Part shown: in pieces, positions 25,690 through 34,643 of the stretch | How the letters are laid out: each line of letters opens with the position of its first letter | How positions within the stretch are numbered: the first letter of the stretch is position 1 | From: Natrialba magadii ATCC 43099 | Lineage (GTDB): Archaea > Halobacteriota > Halobacteria > Halobacteriales > Natrialbaceae | Length of the DNA: 64,000 nucleotides | Assembly: GCF_000025625.1 (NCBI RefSeq) | Contig: NC_013922.1 | Coordinates: forward strand, 3,038,001-3,102,000 | Reading direction: 5' to 3' | The notes under the pieces: model-generated | Databases searched by the model: none | Told to the model about the DNA's origin: nothing | The model's input: only the letters and a program-made list of their open reading frames with translations | Translations under genes and position numbers: made by a program

Positions 25690-26054
25690 ATGTCCACGCT
25701 TCCGCCCTGGATCGAGAACCGGATTGAACACAGTCTCGACAAAAAGCTCACACAGCGTCACGTGGTCGAGATAATGCTCAACGCTGAGCGGCCGTACTTT
25801 TCAGCCGAACAGATTCGCGCTCGAGTTCGTCCTGATAGAGATACGAGCGCATACCCCCGCCTTCCCGTGAGTGACGAGTGTTCCGACGCTCTGTCGGAAC
25901 CGAGGAACGAACAGGCGGGGGTATGCGCTCGTATCTCTATCACGGGTCTGAACGGTCGTCCGTCCGCCGCTGTCCACGCTGTGACTTCCGAACGACTGAT
26001 CCGGAATACGAGTTCTGTCCCCGTGATGGGGCGCGATTGCGAGTACGAAAGTGA
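25690..26054 (+). pseudogene. Small zinc-ribbon DNA-binding-type gene split by an inverted-repeat element
   Basis: The 5' part (25690-25832, frame starting ATG at 25690) encodes MSTLPPWIENRIEHSL... with a helix-turn-helix-like stretch (TQRHVVEIMLNAERPYFSAEQIRAR). The 3' part (25943-26054, another frame) encodes a zinc ribbon with CPRCDF and EFCPRDG and a stop at 26052. A 110-bp palindromic element (25833-25942) lies between them. Removing exactly these 110 bp rejoins the two parts in one frame with no stop and gives an 84-residue protein. As it stands, the plus frame runs through the element to a different end at 26152 without the zinc ribbon, so the original product is not made. Confidence 0.7.
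25833..25942. mobile_element. 110-bp palindromic MITE-like element
   Basis: Two 29-bp arms (25833-25861 and 25914-25942) are perfect inverted repeats. Between them is a 52-bp centre containing a second hairpin (GTTCCGAC at 25880-25887, GTCGGAAC at 25893-25900, 5-base loop). No target-site duplication is evident. There is no coding capacity, so a miniature inverted-repeat or IS200/IS605-end type element is likely. Its length (110, i.e. 2 mod 3) explains the frame difference between the two halves of the disrupted gene. Confidence 0.75.
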
Positions 26055-26123
26055 CGGCTCTCGAGCACCGAACACGGGAACGACCACTGACCGTCTCTCT
26101 CCGCTGAACTCGGCACGGCGCTT

Positions 26124-27443
26124 ATGTGCGGTCGCGGAGAACAGCCAGCAGTGAACGAGGTCGCGTTGCAAATCGGCGATGCACCACTCGACGAGACGGT
26201 CGTCCGGATCGCACTCGCCGGTGCGCTCGGTATGTTTCTCGGACTCGAGCGCGAGTGGTCCCAGAAGTCTGCAGGCATTCGGACGTTCTCGCTGATCAGC
26301 CTGCTCGCTGCGGTTTTTACGATTCTCGTCCTCGAAACCGATGTTGGAGAGGGGCTGCTCGTTCTCGGCGGGCTGCTCGTCATCGTCCAGGGCGTCTTAC
26401 TTGCGGTGCAGGGGCTACTCGGCGACGAGGACGCCGGTCTCTCGCTCACCACGTCGGTGTCGATGCTCGTCGCCTACGGCGTCGGCTCGCTCGTCGCGGC
26501 CGGCTTCATTATCGAGGGCGTCACCGTCGCCGTCCTTTCGTCACTCTTGCTCGTCCTCAAACGCGAACTCCACGAGTTCGCGTGGGGACTCACCCGCGAG
26601 GAGATGCGCTCGACGACCGAGTTCGCCATCCTCGCGTTCGTCATCTATCCGCTCTTGCCGGCCGAAGCCGCCCTCGACCTCGGTGCGGTGACGATCCCGC
26701 TCGAACCGCAGGTGATCTGGCTCATGGTCGTCGCCGTCGCCGGCATCGGCATCGTCAACTACGCCATCGTCTCCACGTATGGCGGGCGTGGCATCGCCGT
26801 TACGGGCTTTTTCGGCGGCCTCGCCTCCTCGACGGCCGTCGTCGGCACGATGCTCGACCACGTCCGCCAGCGACCCGAAGCGGCCTCGTATGCCGTCGCC
26901 GCCATCTTGCTCGCCAACGCCGCAATGGCTGCCCGCAACCTCGCGATCGCAGTCGGGTTCACGATGGGAACCGAGTCCGGTATTCTCTTCGAAGCGATCC
27001 TCCCCCTCGGCGCGGTCATCGTGATTGCGTTCGCAATCGCCGGTCTCACCGCCGACTGGCGAGAGTCCGGTTCGATGGAACTCGAGAGCCCCTTCTCGAT
27101 GAAGAACGCACTCGCGTTCGGCGCCGTCTTCCTCGTCGTGCTCGTCTTCGGATCGCTCGCCGAAACCTGGTTCGGCACCCTCGGCTTCTACGCGACCGCC
27201 GTTGCGAGCGGCTTCGTCTCGAGTGCCGGTGCGACCACGTCCGCCGTGGTGCTCTATCGGGGCGGCCAGCTCAGCGCGCCGGAGGCAACGATCGCGATCT
27301 TGCTCGCGACCGTCTCGAGTATCGTCGTGAAGGCGATGCTGGCGGCGACGTCGATGAACAAGAGTTTTCGGAATCAGATTGCCGTGTACAGCGTCCTCCT
27401 CTTGCTGGGTGGCGCGGCAGCGGTGCTCGTCATCGTTGTGTAA
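26124..27443 (+). CDS. MgtC/SapB-DUF4010 membrane protein
   Basis: A 439-residue polytopic protein. The N-terminal MgtC/SapB domain (about residues 25-150) has the LGMFLGLEREWSQKSAGIRTFSLISLLAAV motif, followed by a DUF4010 part with GIGIVNYAIVSTYGGRGIAVTGFFGGLASSTAVVGTM and a matching GFVSSAGATTSAVVLYRGGQLS repeat near the C-terminus. About 12 helices. An in-frame GTG at 26151 is an alternative start. MgtC-like proteins are linked to Mg2+ or phosphate stress in bacteria; the role in haloarchaea is unknown. It lies just after the disrupted zinc-ribbon gene. Confidence 0.9.
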   Translation: MCGRGEQPAVNEVALQIGDAPLDETVVRIALAGALGMFLGLEREWSQKSAGIRTFSLISLLAAVFTILVLETDVGEGLLVLGGLLVIVQGVLLAVQGLLGDEDAGLSLTTSVSMLVAYGVGSLVAAGFIIEGVTVAVLSSLLLVLKRELHEFAWGLTREEMRSTTEFAILAFVIYPLLPAEAALDLGAVTIPLEPQVIWLMVVAVAGIGIVNYAIVSTYGGRGIAVTGFFGGLASSTAVVGTMLDHVRQRPEAASYAVAAILLANAAMAARNLAIAVGFTMGTESGILFEAILPLGAVIVIAFAIAGLTADWRESGSMELESPFSMKNALAFGAVFLVVLVFGSLAETWFGTLGFYATAVASGFVSSAGATTSAVVLYRGGQLSAPEATIAILLATVSSIVVKAMLAATSMNKSFRNQIAVYSVLLLLGGAAAVLVIVV

Positions 27444-27528
27444 GTGGGCCTGCCACAGCAGTGCGTTGCTGGCGGCCTCCACACGAAGGGCGTAGGCTCT
27501 TGCCCGCACTCGTCCTACGACGGCCACA

Positions 27529-27861
27529 ATGATCGGCTTGCTTACCGTCGGGAAGAAGGCGATGACTGTCGGCTACCGGCGCTACGGTGTGCGGGGCGCG
27601 TTGGCGATGGGCCTCCTCACGATCGCCGGTTACGTCCTCTTGCGTCGGGCGCTCGACAGGGCGGCAGATTCGGAGCGGGTGAGCACTGCAGTCGATGTCG
27701 AGACAATCCAGTCGGCCGTCGACGACCAGGGGGTCGGCGCGGTCGCCGACCCTGGAACGCTCGGCGAGGCGGTCAATCCAGCGGGCGTGGGCGACGCGAT
27801 CCGAGGCGGCGACGCACAGTCAATCGAGTTCGACGATGACGAGTCAGACTCGGGCCAGTAA
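27529..27861 (+). CDS. Small membrane-anchored acidic protein
   Basis: A 110-residue protein with a positively charged start (GKKAMTVGYRRYGVRGAL), one membrane helix (about residues 22-40) and an acidic C-terminal half with VDxxxIQSAVDDQGVGAVADPGTLGEAVNPAGVGDAI, a Gly/Ala/Val-rich region with weak repeats (VGxxVDP/VN). Not recognised as a named family. It follows the MgtC-like gene by 85 bp on the same strand and converges with purD. Confidence 0.65.
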   Translation: MIGLLTVGKKAMTVGYRRYGVRGALAMGLLTIAGYVLLRRALDRAADSERVSTAVDVETIQSAVDDQGVGAVADPGTLGEAVNPAGVGDAIRGGDAQSIEFDDDESDSGQ

Positions 27862-27928
27862 CGTCGCTGTCGCCGCGAGACAGTACTGAAAAACGCCGCT
27901 ACCGCTACAGCAGCAGTCGCGACTGCAG

Positions 27929-29221
27929 CTACTCGCTGCGCAACGCTTCGACGTGATCGATTCGCTGCTGCACCAGTTCCGGTTTCCCGATATCGTGGCG
28001 CATGTGTAGCCCCTCTTCGCCGGCGACTTCGAGCGCGTCTTCGGCAATCTCCTCTGCGTCGGTAATCGAGTCCGCACGTCCGACGACGGCGAACGAGCGC
28101 GAGGTCGTCGTGTAGATTCCGTCGTCGCGTTCGTCGACACTGGCGTAGTACAGGAGCGCATCGCCGGCACTCTCCTCGTCCACCTGCACTTTCGCGCCCG
28201 CTTCCGGCTCCGTTGGGTACCCCTCCGGAACCGCGTACTTACAGACCGTCGCCTGCGGCGCGAACTCGAGTGCCGGGAGCGAGTCGCCGTCCCGTGCAGC
28301 TGTCAGAACTTCGAGGAAGTCCGTCTCGAGGACCGGAAGCGTGTTCATCGCCTCGGGGTCGCCAAAGCGGGCGTTGAACTCGATGACCTTCGGGCCCTCG
28401 CTGGTGAGCATGAACTGGCCGTACAGAATTCCACGGTAGTCCTCGAGTGCGTCGACGGTCGCCTCGATGATCGAGACGGCGTCGTCGTAGTCTGCGTCAG
28501 TCATGAACGGGAGCGCGGTGGTCGCATCGGAGTAGCTGCCCATGCCGCCCGTGTTTGGCCCCTCGTCGCCCTCGTAGGCGCGTTTGTGGTCCTGCACGGC
28601 GGGTGCCGTTCGGACGTCGCCGTTGGCGACGAACGCCTGGACCGTGAACTCCTCGCCGATGAGGCGCTCCTCGAGGACGATCCGATCGTAGTCGGAGTCA
28701 CGAATGTACGCTTTGCCCTCCTCAGCGGTGACCTGGTCGCCGATGACTTTGACGCCCTTGCCGCCGGTGAGTCCCGCGGGCTTGATCGCCAGGTCGCCGT
28801 CGTACTCGTCGACGAACTCGCAGGCGGCGTCCATGTCGTCGAACGTCTCGAAGTCCGGGCAGCCCGGAATGTCGTGTTCGGCCATGAACCGGCGCTGGAA
28901 GGCTTTGTCCGTCTCGATGCGGGCTTCAGCCTCCTTCGGGCCGAAGGCGTAGATGCCGGCGGACTCGAGTTCGTCTGCGACGCCGGCCTGCAGGGGCGCT
29001 TCGGGGCCGACGACGGCGATCGTCGCGTTGACTTCCTCGGCGAACTCGAGGACGGCCTTCGGGTTGGTCGTCTCGAGTGTTTCGAAGCCGTCTGCGATGC
29101 GGGCGATGCCGGGGTTTCGGTTGCCGGCGCAGGCGTAGAGGTCTGCTTCACTGTTCTCCAGCGCGCGGGCGATGGCGTGTTCGCGACCGCCGCCGCCGAT
29201 CAGGAGCACGGTCTCTGACAT
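27929..29221 (-). CDS. purD: Phosphoribosylamine--glycine ligase
   Basis: A 430-residue GARS enzyme from the ATG at 29221. VLLIGGGGREHAIA at the N-terminus, the ATP-grasp domain with KPAGLTGGKGVKV, the PurD signature QDHKRAYEGDEGPNTGGMGSY, and the ARFGDPEAM C-terminal motif are all present. It adds glycine to phosphoribosylamine in purine synthesis. The open frame beyond 29221 has no support. It is divergent in orientation from the prolyl oligopeptidase gene, with the small membrane gene in between on its own strand. Confidence 0.97.
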   Translation of the reverse strand: MSETVLLIGGGGREHAIARALENSEADLYACAGNRNPGIARIADGFETLETTNPKAVLEFAEEVNATIAVVGPEAPLQAGVADELESAGIYAFGPKEAEARIETDKAFQRRFMAEHDIPGCPDFETFDDMDAACEFVDEYDGDLAIKPAGLTGGKGVKVIGDQVTAEEGKAYIRDSDYDRIVLEERLIGEEFTVQAFVANGDVRTAPAVQDHKRAYEGDEGPNTGGMGSYSDATTALPFMTDADYDDAVSIIEATVDALEDYRGILYGQFMLTSEGPKVIEFNARFGDPEAMNTLPVLETDFLEVLTAARDGDSLPALEFAPQATVCKYAVPEGYPTEPEAGAKVQVDEESAGDALLYYASVDERDDGIYTTTSRSFAVVGRADSITDAEEIAEDALEVAGEEGLHMRHDIGKPELVQQRIDHVEALRSE

Positions 29222-29339
29222 GGTCGATACCGAAACGCACGAACCTGTAAGTGTTGCTCTTTCCACGAGCAAGAAGTACGCATGTTTGTGTACATTGGCC
29301 ACTGCCCCAGCCAGTGTACCGACACTGCATGCAGCGCCA

Positions 29340-29543
29340 TTACCGATGCTGAGCGTGCTCGAAGAACCGCGTCACACCCCACCACGAACCGCCGAGTACA
29401 GCCGCGAGACAGACGGCCAGTGCGACCCCGGTGACCGAGCCGTCCGTCAGTTGCATCGAGCTGTATACCGCCACACCAGCCGTGACGACAGTGACGATGC
29501 GATCCGCGTCCCACTCGAGAAGCGCGGTTCGGAGGGCAGACAT
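29340..29543 (-). CDS. Small two-helix membrane protein
   Basis: A 67-residue protein with hydrophobic stretches at about residues 15-30 and 37-58 (GVALAVCLAAVLGGSWWGV) and a charged C-terminus with RFFEHAQHR. Compact and composition-typical, but no family is recognised. It lies 118 bp upstream of purD on the same strand, so a shared transcript is possible but unproven. Confidence 0.6.
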   Translation of the reverse strand: MSALRTALLEWDADRIVTVVTAGVAVYSSMQLTDGSVTGVALAVCLAAVLGGSWWGVTRFFEHAQHR

Positions 29544-29677
29544 TGCACTAGTTGACTGTCACACAAGTCGCATATTGCACCTTCGGCTTTCTTCGAGCGC
29601 GAGTTCGGTTTCAGTTCTGGGGTATACCCGGTTACAAACCAGTCGTTTCAATAGGACAACCTTTGTATCCGGTTGGT

Positions 29678-31792
29678 ATGGTTGCTGGTCCCCCACACTC
29701 AAAGCGCGAGAACACGAGCTACGAACGCCACGGCGACATGGTCGACGACCCGTTCCGCTGGCTCGAATCGGACGACGAAGCCGTCGACGACTGGGTCGAC
29801 CGCCAGAACGAGTACGCCAACGACTATCTCGAGTCCCGAGAGGCTCGCGAACAACTGCGCCCGCAGTTCGAGTCGCTGGCCCGGACGACCGACTACGGCG
29901 CGGTGACAGCAGCGCCGACGGGGTATTTTCAGGAAATCGAGACAGACGAGGACGACCAGGCAGTGCTGTACGTTCGAGAGTCACTCGAGTCCGAGCGCGA
30001 GGTGCTCGTCGATCCGAACGAGTTCAGCGAGGACGGAACGAAGGCGATGGGGTGGTGGACCGTTTCACCGGACGGCGAGCGCCTCGCGTACGGCGTCGAC
30101 GAGGGTGGCGACGAACTGTACGACATCGTCGTCATCGAGGTGCCCTCGGGAACCGTGATCGAGGAACTGTCGGCCGTTGGCCGCACTACTCCCCAGTCAC
30201 TTGCGTGGACACCCGACGGATTCTACTACAGCCGAACGGGGTTGGCTGGCGAGGCCCAACTCGAGAAGAGCATCCACTACCACGAACACGGTGCCGACCC
30301 CGATGGTGACGAGGACGACCTCGTCTACGAGATCGACGAGGCGTCGACGTGGCCACTGCTCGTGACGGATCGAGCTGGTGACCAGCTGCTCGTCGCGTTG
30401 GTCGCCGACTGGGACCGCAGCGACCTGCTGTACGCCGCGGTCGGCGACACCGACCTGACACCAGTCATCACTGACGCCGACCACGTCTACTTGCCACTGA
30501 TTCACGAGGACGGTGCGTACCTGCAGACGGACCTCGACGCACCGTACTACCGATTTCTCGAACTCGACCTCGCCGGGTCCCTCGATGTAGTCGATCCCAA
30601 CGAACTCCCAGAACTGATCCCCGAACGAGACGGCATCATCAAAGACGCGGCTGTCGTCGACAACCACCTGCTGGTACAGTACGAGCGCGCGGCCGTCTCC
30701 GAACTCGAGTTGTTCGACCTCGCGGGCGAGCACGTGCGGTCGATCGATCTCCCCGGAGCCGAGACGGAGACGGAGACGGAGACGGGGACGGGGGCGGGAA
30801 CGGGAACGGTGGCCGGCCTCGATGGCACTCCTGACGCCTCCGAGGCGTTCTTCAGCTACCAGTCGTTCGACCACCCGCCAGCCGTCTGTCGTTACGACCT
30901 CGAGGCAGACACCGTCACGGAACTCGACCAGCCTGACGTTACACTCGAGTTCGACCTGACCGTCGAACAGGTCCGGTACGAGTCCGCCGACGGGACCGAG
31001 GTTCCGATGTTCGTCGTCCACCGGGCCGACCTCGAGTGCGACGGCGACAACCCGACGCTGCTGTACGGCTACGGTGGGTTCGAAAACAGCCTGACGCCGA
31101 GTTTCCGGAAGTACAGGCTCGAATTCCTTCGTGCGGGTGGCGTGTACGCACACGCAAACCTCCGCGGTGGCGGCGAGTTCGGCAAGGAATGGCACGAGGC
31201 GGCACGCCACGAGAACAAACAGCGCACGTTCGACGACATAATCGCGGCCGCGGAGTACTTGATCGACGAGAAGTACACGTCGAGCGATCGCCTGGCGATT
31301 TCGGGTGGCTCGAACGGTGGGCTGACCGTCGGTGCCGCACTGACACAGCGGCCGGACCTGTTCACAGCGGTCTGCTGTCACGTTCCGCTGCTCGACATGC
31401 TCCGATTCCACACCTTCCTGCTCGGTGCGTCCTGGACGAGCGAGTACGGGTCACCGGACGATCCGGAGGCCTACGAGTGGATCAAGGCGTACTCACCGTA
31501 CCACAACGTTACCAATGGGACGAACGGCTCCGGCCCCGAGTATCCGGCTGTCCTCTTCAAAACGGCCGAAGACGACACGCGCGTGCATCCGGTACACGCC
31601 TGGAAGATGGCCGCACGCATGCAGTCGGTCGCCGCGGGTGGTCCGTTCTTCTGTAAGACATACCGGGATACCGGCCACGGAACTGGCAAGCCGACCTGGA
31701 TGGTCGTCGAGGAGCAACTCGACGTCTGGTCGTTCGTCTTCGATCAGCTTGGTGTCTCAGTTGCTGCTGCGTCGTCTCACCCTCAGACGTAG
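29678..31792 (+). CDS. Prolyl oligopeptidase family serine peptidase (S9A)
   Basis: The protein has 704 residues from the ATG at 29678. The N-terminal beta-propeller (about 70-415) begins with HGDMVDDPFRWLE, the S9A hallmark. The C-terminal alpha/beta hydrolase holds the nucleophile in GGSNGG (Ser545), an Asp in AEDDTRVHP (about 630) and His667 in DTGHGTG. The open frame from 29552 adds residues that do not align with the family start. A Glu-Thr/Gly-Thr repeat tract (30761-30808) is inserted in a propeller loop. The enzyme is expected to cleave short peptides after proline; it has no signal peptide, so it is cytoplasmic. Confidence 0.93.
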   Translation: MVAGPPHSKRENTSYERHGDMVDDPFRWLESDDEAVDDWVDRQNEYANDYLESREAREQLRPQFESLARTTDYGAVTAAPTGYFQEIETDEDDQAVLYVRESLESEREVLVDPNEFSEDGTKAMGWWTVSPDGERLAYGVDEGGDELYDIVVIEVPSGTVIEELSAVGRTTPQSLAWTPDGFYYSRTGLAGEAQLEKSIHYHEHGADPDGDEDDLVYEIDEASTWPLLVTDRAGDQLLVALVADWDRSDLLYAAVGDTDLTPVITDADHVYLPLIHEDGAYLQTDLDAPYYRFLELDLAGSLDVVDPNELPELIPERDGIIKDAAVVDNHLLVQYERAAVSELELFDLAGEHVRSIDLPGAETETETETGTGAGTGTVAGLDGTPDASEAFFSYQSFDHPPAVCRYDLEADTVTELDQPDVTLEFDLTVEQVRYESADGTEVPMFVVHRADLECDGDNPTLLYGYGGFENSLTPSFRKYRLEFLRAGGVYAHANLRGGGEFGKEWHEAARHENKQRTFDDIIAAAEYLIDEKYTSSDRLAISGGSNGGLTVGAALTQRPDLFTAVCCHVPLLDMLRFHTFLLGASWTSEYGSPDDPEAYEWIKAYSPYHNVTNGTNGSGPEYPAVLFKTAEDDTRVHPVHAWKMAARMQSVAAGGPFFCKTYRDTGHGTGKPTWMVVEEQLDVWSFVFDQLGVSVAAASSHPQT
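30761..30808 (+). repeat. GAGACG hexanucleotide array (ET/GT tract)
   Basis: About seven copies of degenerate GAGACG/GGGACG units encode ETETETETGTG in a propeller loop of the prolyl oligopeptidase. In frame. Confidence 0.92.
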
Positions 31793-31796
31793 ACCA

Positions 31797-34643
31797 TCAG
31801 GCGTAGAATAGCGGCGGCCGTCTGTCATCGGTCTCACGAGTGTCATGCTTGTCGCGATCTCTACCTCTCTCCCCATCTCCGCTCTCACCGTCGTCTACCA
31901 GCAGATCGGACTCGAGTACACTCTTTTTACCATCCCCACTCGCACTCGCTAGGAGGAGGTCTAACACGTCGACGGCCGCCTCGCGGTGTAGTGGTTGGTT
32001 GTCGTTCCCGCACTGGTCGTCCATCACGCAAGCGGGACAGCCGTCGATGCGGCCGCAGTCACAGGTTTCGATCAGGGCGCGCGCCCGCCGAGCGACGGCC
32101 TCGAAGTTCTCGTAGATCGCCCGCGAGAAACCGAGTCCGCCGTCGATTCCGTCGTAGATGAACCAGCCGCTCGCGGGTTTGCGGTCGAGGCCCATCGCGA
32201 GTTCCCTGACGGTGGCCTCGGCAGCGGCGATGTTCTGCGGGGCGGGATCTTCGCCGACGCTCGTCTCGTCGTCACCGTTCCCGTCCGATGCGGCGCTGGC
32301 CAGATGCGAGTCGATCGACAGCGTCGCCAGTCCGCCGAGGTCGCGCTTGTCGACCATCAGTTCCAGTGGGGCGACACCGATCGTCGCGTGCTCGGCGGCG
32401 TGGAGGCCGCCCGCGTAGCCGAGATGGGCGGTATCTGCGAGGTCGCTGTCCAGTCCCGGCACGGAAAAGTCTCGGTACCGCTCGACCAGCGCGGACTCGA
32501 CGTGCTCGGGGACTTCGAGCCAGCACAGTTGCGTCTCCATCGAGAGCGGCGGGTTTCCGGTGGGGAGTTGCTGTGCTTTCTTTTTGCCGCCGTGGATCGC
32601 GACCTCGTCGTAGGTGTCGTGGTAGACGAGCACTCGCCCGCGGCCGAAGTGGAGCGTAAAGGACCCAATCTCGCGCGACTCCTCTGAGACGGCGTCGAGA
32701 ACCGTCACGTCCGTGCGCGTCCGTGTGTGGTACGCTACATCCGTCGGGCGCAGCGTCACCGAGGGCCGCGGCGTCGTGTGATCGACCGCACAGACCTCGT
32801 ACTGCTGGCCCTCGTGGAGCCTGACCGCGCCCTCGTGGAAGTCCCGCAGCACGCGCTCCTCGGCGAGCGGTTCCATCTCGGGGTCGTGGCGCTCGTCGAC
32901 GCCGTCAGCGAGTTCGACCGTATACTCCTCGCCGGTCGTGGCGTACAGCGAGATCGATCCCTGCGGTCTGGGCGGACCGGTGTAGGAGACGCCCGTTTCG
33001 AGGTGGCCCGTCAGCTTCCCTGCGCGTCGCCACATCTCGATCGCCCGATCGAGTCGCTCACGGTCGGCGAGTCCGTCTGCACCGGCGTCGCGCTCGTCGA
33101 GCGCGAGTTCGGCCGCCGCACAGAGCAGGTGCTGTGCGAAGACCGCGTCGTTCTCGGTGTCGACGACGGCGTCCTCGACGTCGTTCTCGAGGAGGTAGTC
33201 CGGATTACTCACGACGTACTGATCGAGGGTACGGTGTCCCGCGACGAGCACCGAGAGCGCGCGGTTTGCCCCACGGCCAGCGCGACCGATCTGCTGCCAG
33301 AACGACTGGCGCTGGCCGGGGTAGCCCAACTGGACGGTGGCGTCCATCTTGCCAACGTTGATCCCCAACTCGAGTGCATTCGTCGAGGCGACGCCGTCGA
33401 GCACGCCGGTCTTGAGCTGGTGTTCCGTGCCGTGTCGATTCCGCCGCGAGTGGCCCGCGTGGTAGGGTTCGATGGCGCTGCCCCGGTCCGGGTTCGTGTA
33501 GTATCGCGACCGGTCGCGGCGGTGTTTCGCTGCGCGCTTGACCGAGAGTTCGGCGAGCTTTCGGGAGGGCGTAAACAGCAGCGTCTGGGCGTCGTGGTAG
33601 GTCAGATGCGAGAGGAGCCGCGGTGCTTCGACGGTGGCAGGGACGCGGTCGGTGACGGCGTCTTCGGCACCGGCTCTGTCCCCGTCTTTCTCGCTCGACT
33701 GCGGCGGCGGATTCCACAGCACCAGTTCCCGCGGCCCCGTCGGGGAACCGTCCTGGTCGACCACCGTTACCGGGTCGTCGATCAGGGTACTCGAGTGTGC
33801 GCCCGGATTTCCGATCGTTGCGCTGGTGAGGACGAACTGCGGATCGGCGTCGTAGTAGGCGAGCACGCGCTTCAGTCGGCGGATAATCCAGGCGACGTGC
33901 ATGCCGTGGACGCCGGTGTAGGTGTGGGATTCGTCGATGACCACGAGGTCGCAGGCGGAGAAGAAGCGTGCCCAGCGGTCGTGGTCGTGCAAGTAGGTGT
34001 TCACGCCGGCGAAGTTGGTGATGATGACGTCCGCTTCCTCGCGGATCTGGCGGCGCGTCTCCCCGCGTTCGGTGTCGCCGTCGTAGACGCGGACGGTGAT
34101 ATCGAGACCGAGATCGTCGTAGAAGTCGTTCAGTTCGCGCTCCTGGTCGCGCGAGAGAGCTTTCGTGGGGTAGCAGATGTAGGCGGTCGGCGTGGGAGCC
34201 GACGCTGCACGTGCACCCGCCTTCTCGCCTCCGTTCTGTCTTTCCTTTTTCCCGCCTGTCTCTGCGGCCCGCTCGCGCGCATCCAGATAGTGTCTCGCGA
34301 TCTGGAGCGCATAGATTCGTGTCTTCCCCGAGGCAGTGCTCGTCGCGACGCAGACGTTCTGCCCACACTCGAGTTCCTCGAGCGCCTCGGCCTGGTGAGC
34401 GTAGAGGTCGTGGTCTAACTGCTCGGCGAGTTCCGGGCGGAGGACGTCGGCGTTCGAAACGGTCGCTGCGTCCCGGCCGGGGAGTTCGAGGACGGAGATG
34501 TCACCGGACTCGCGAGCCCCTGCGCGCGGGAACGTCTTTCGCAACTCCTCGCCAGTGATCGGGATCGCTTGTTGGTCGCCCCGGTCGCCCTGTTCGTCCT
34601 GATCGTCCTCATCTCCCCCATCTCCGTCCTCGTTCGTTGCCAT
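31797..34643 (-). CDS. DEAD/DEAH helicase with DUF1998 zinc module (MrfA/Hrq1-like)
   Basis: The protein has 948 residues. After an acidic N-terminal tail come a Q-like YAHQAEAL (about 81-88), Walker A STASGKT (about 102-108), Walker B VVIDESH (about 234-240), an ATS-type TSATIG motif and the helicase C region with TNALELGINVG and QQIGRAGRG. The C-terminal DUF1998 part has the four-cysteine set CDCGRIDGCPAC and CGNDNQPL that binds zinc in MrfA. This combination identifies the MrfA/Hrq1 branch of SF2 3'-5' DNA helicases. Its ATG directly follows the stop of the exonuclease gene (no gap), so the two are coupled. Inserts in the helicase core (about 127-150 and 325-345) are low-complexity. Confidence 0.93.
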   Translation of the reverse strand: MATNEDGDGGDEDDQDEQGDRGDQQAIPITGEELRKTFPRAGARESGDISVLELPGRDAATVSNADVLRPELAEQLDHDLYAHQAEALEELECGQNVCVATSTASGKTRIYALQIARHYLDARERAAETGGKKERQNGGEKAGARAASAPTPTAYICYPTKALSRDQERELNDFYDDLGLDITVRVYDGDTERGETRRQIREEADVIITNFAGVNTYLHDHDRWARFFSACDLVVIDESHTYTGVHGMHVAWIIRRLKRVLAYYDADPQFVLTSATIGNPGAHSSTLIDDPVTVVDQDGSPTGPRELVLWNPPPQSSEKDGDRAGAEDAVTDRVPATVEAPRLLSHLTYHDAQTLLFTPSRKLAELSVKRAAKHRRDRSRYYTNPDRGSAIEPYHAGHSRRNRHGTEHQLKTGVLDGVASTNALELGINVGKMDATVQLGYPGQRQSFWQQIGRAGRGANRALSVLVAGHRTLDQYVVSNPDYLLENDVEDAVVDTENDAVFAQHLLCAAAELALDERDAGADGLADRERLDRAIEMWRRAGKLTGHLETGVSYTGPPRPQGSISLYATTGEEYTVELADGVDERHDPEMEPLAEERVLRDFHEGAVRLHEGQQYEVCAVDHTTPRPSVTLRPTDVAYHTRTRTDVTVLDAVSEESREIGSFTLHFGRGRVLVYHDTYDEVAIHGGKKKAQQLPTGNPPLSMETQLCWLEVPEHVESALVERYRDFSVPGLDSDLADTAHLGYAGGLHAAEHATIGVAPLELMVDKRDLGGLATLSIDSHLASAASDGNGDDETSVGEDPAPQNIAAAEATVRELAMGLDRKPASGWFIYDGIDGGLGFSRAIYENFEAVARRARALIETCDCGRIDGCPACVMDDQCGNDNQPLHREAAVDVLDLLLASASGDGKKSVLESDLLVDDGESGDGERGRDRDKHDTRETDDRRPPLFYA

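Noticed and set aside
32727-34418. 563-residue plus-strand frame
   Set aside because: It is antisense to the MrfA-like helicase; the helicase motifs are complete on the minus strand.
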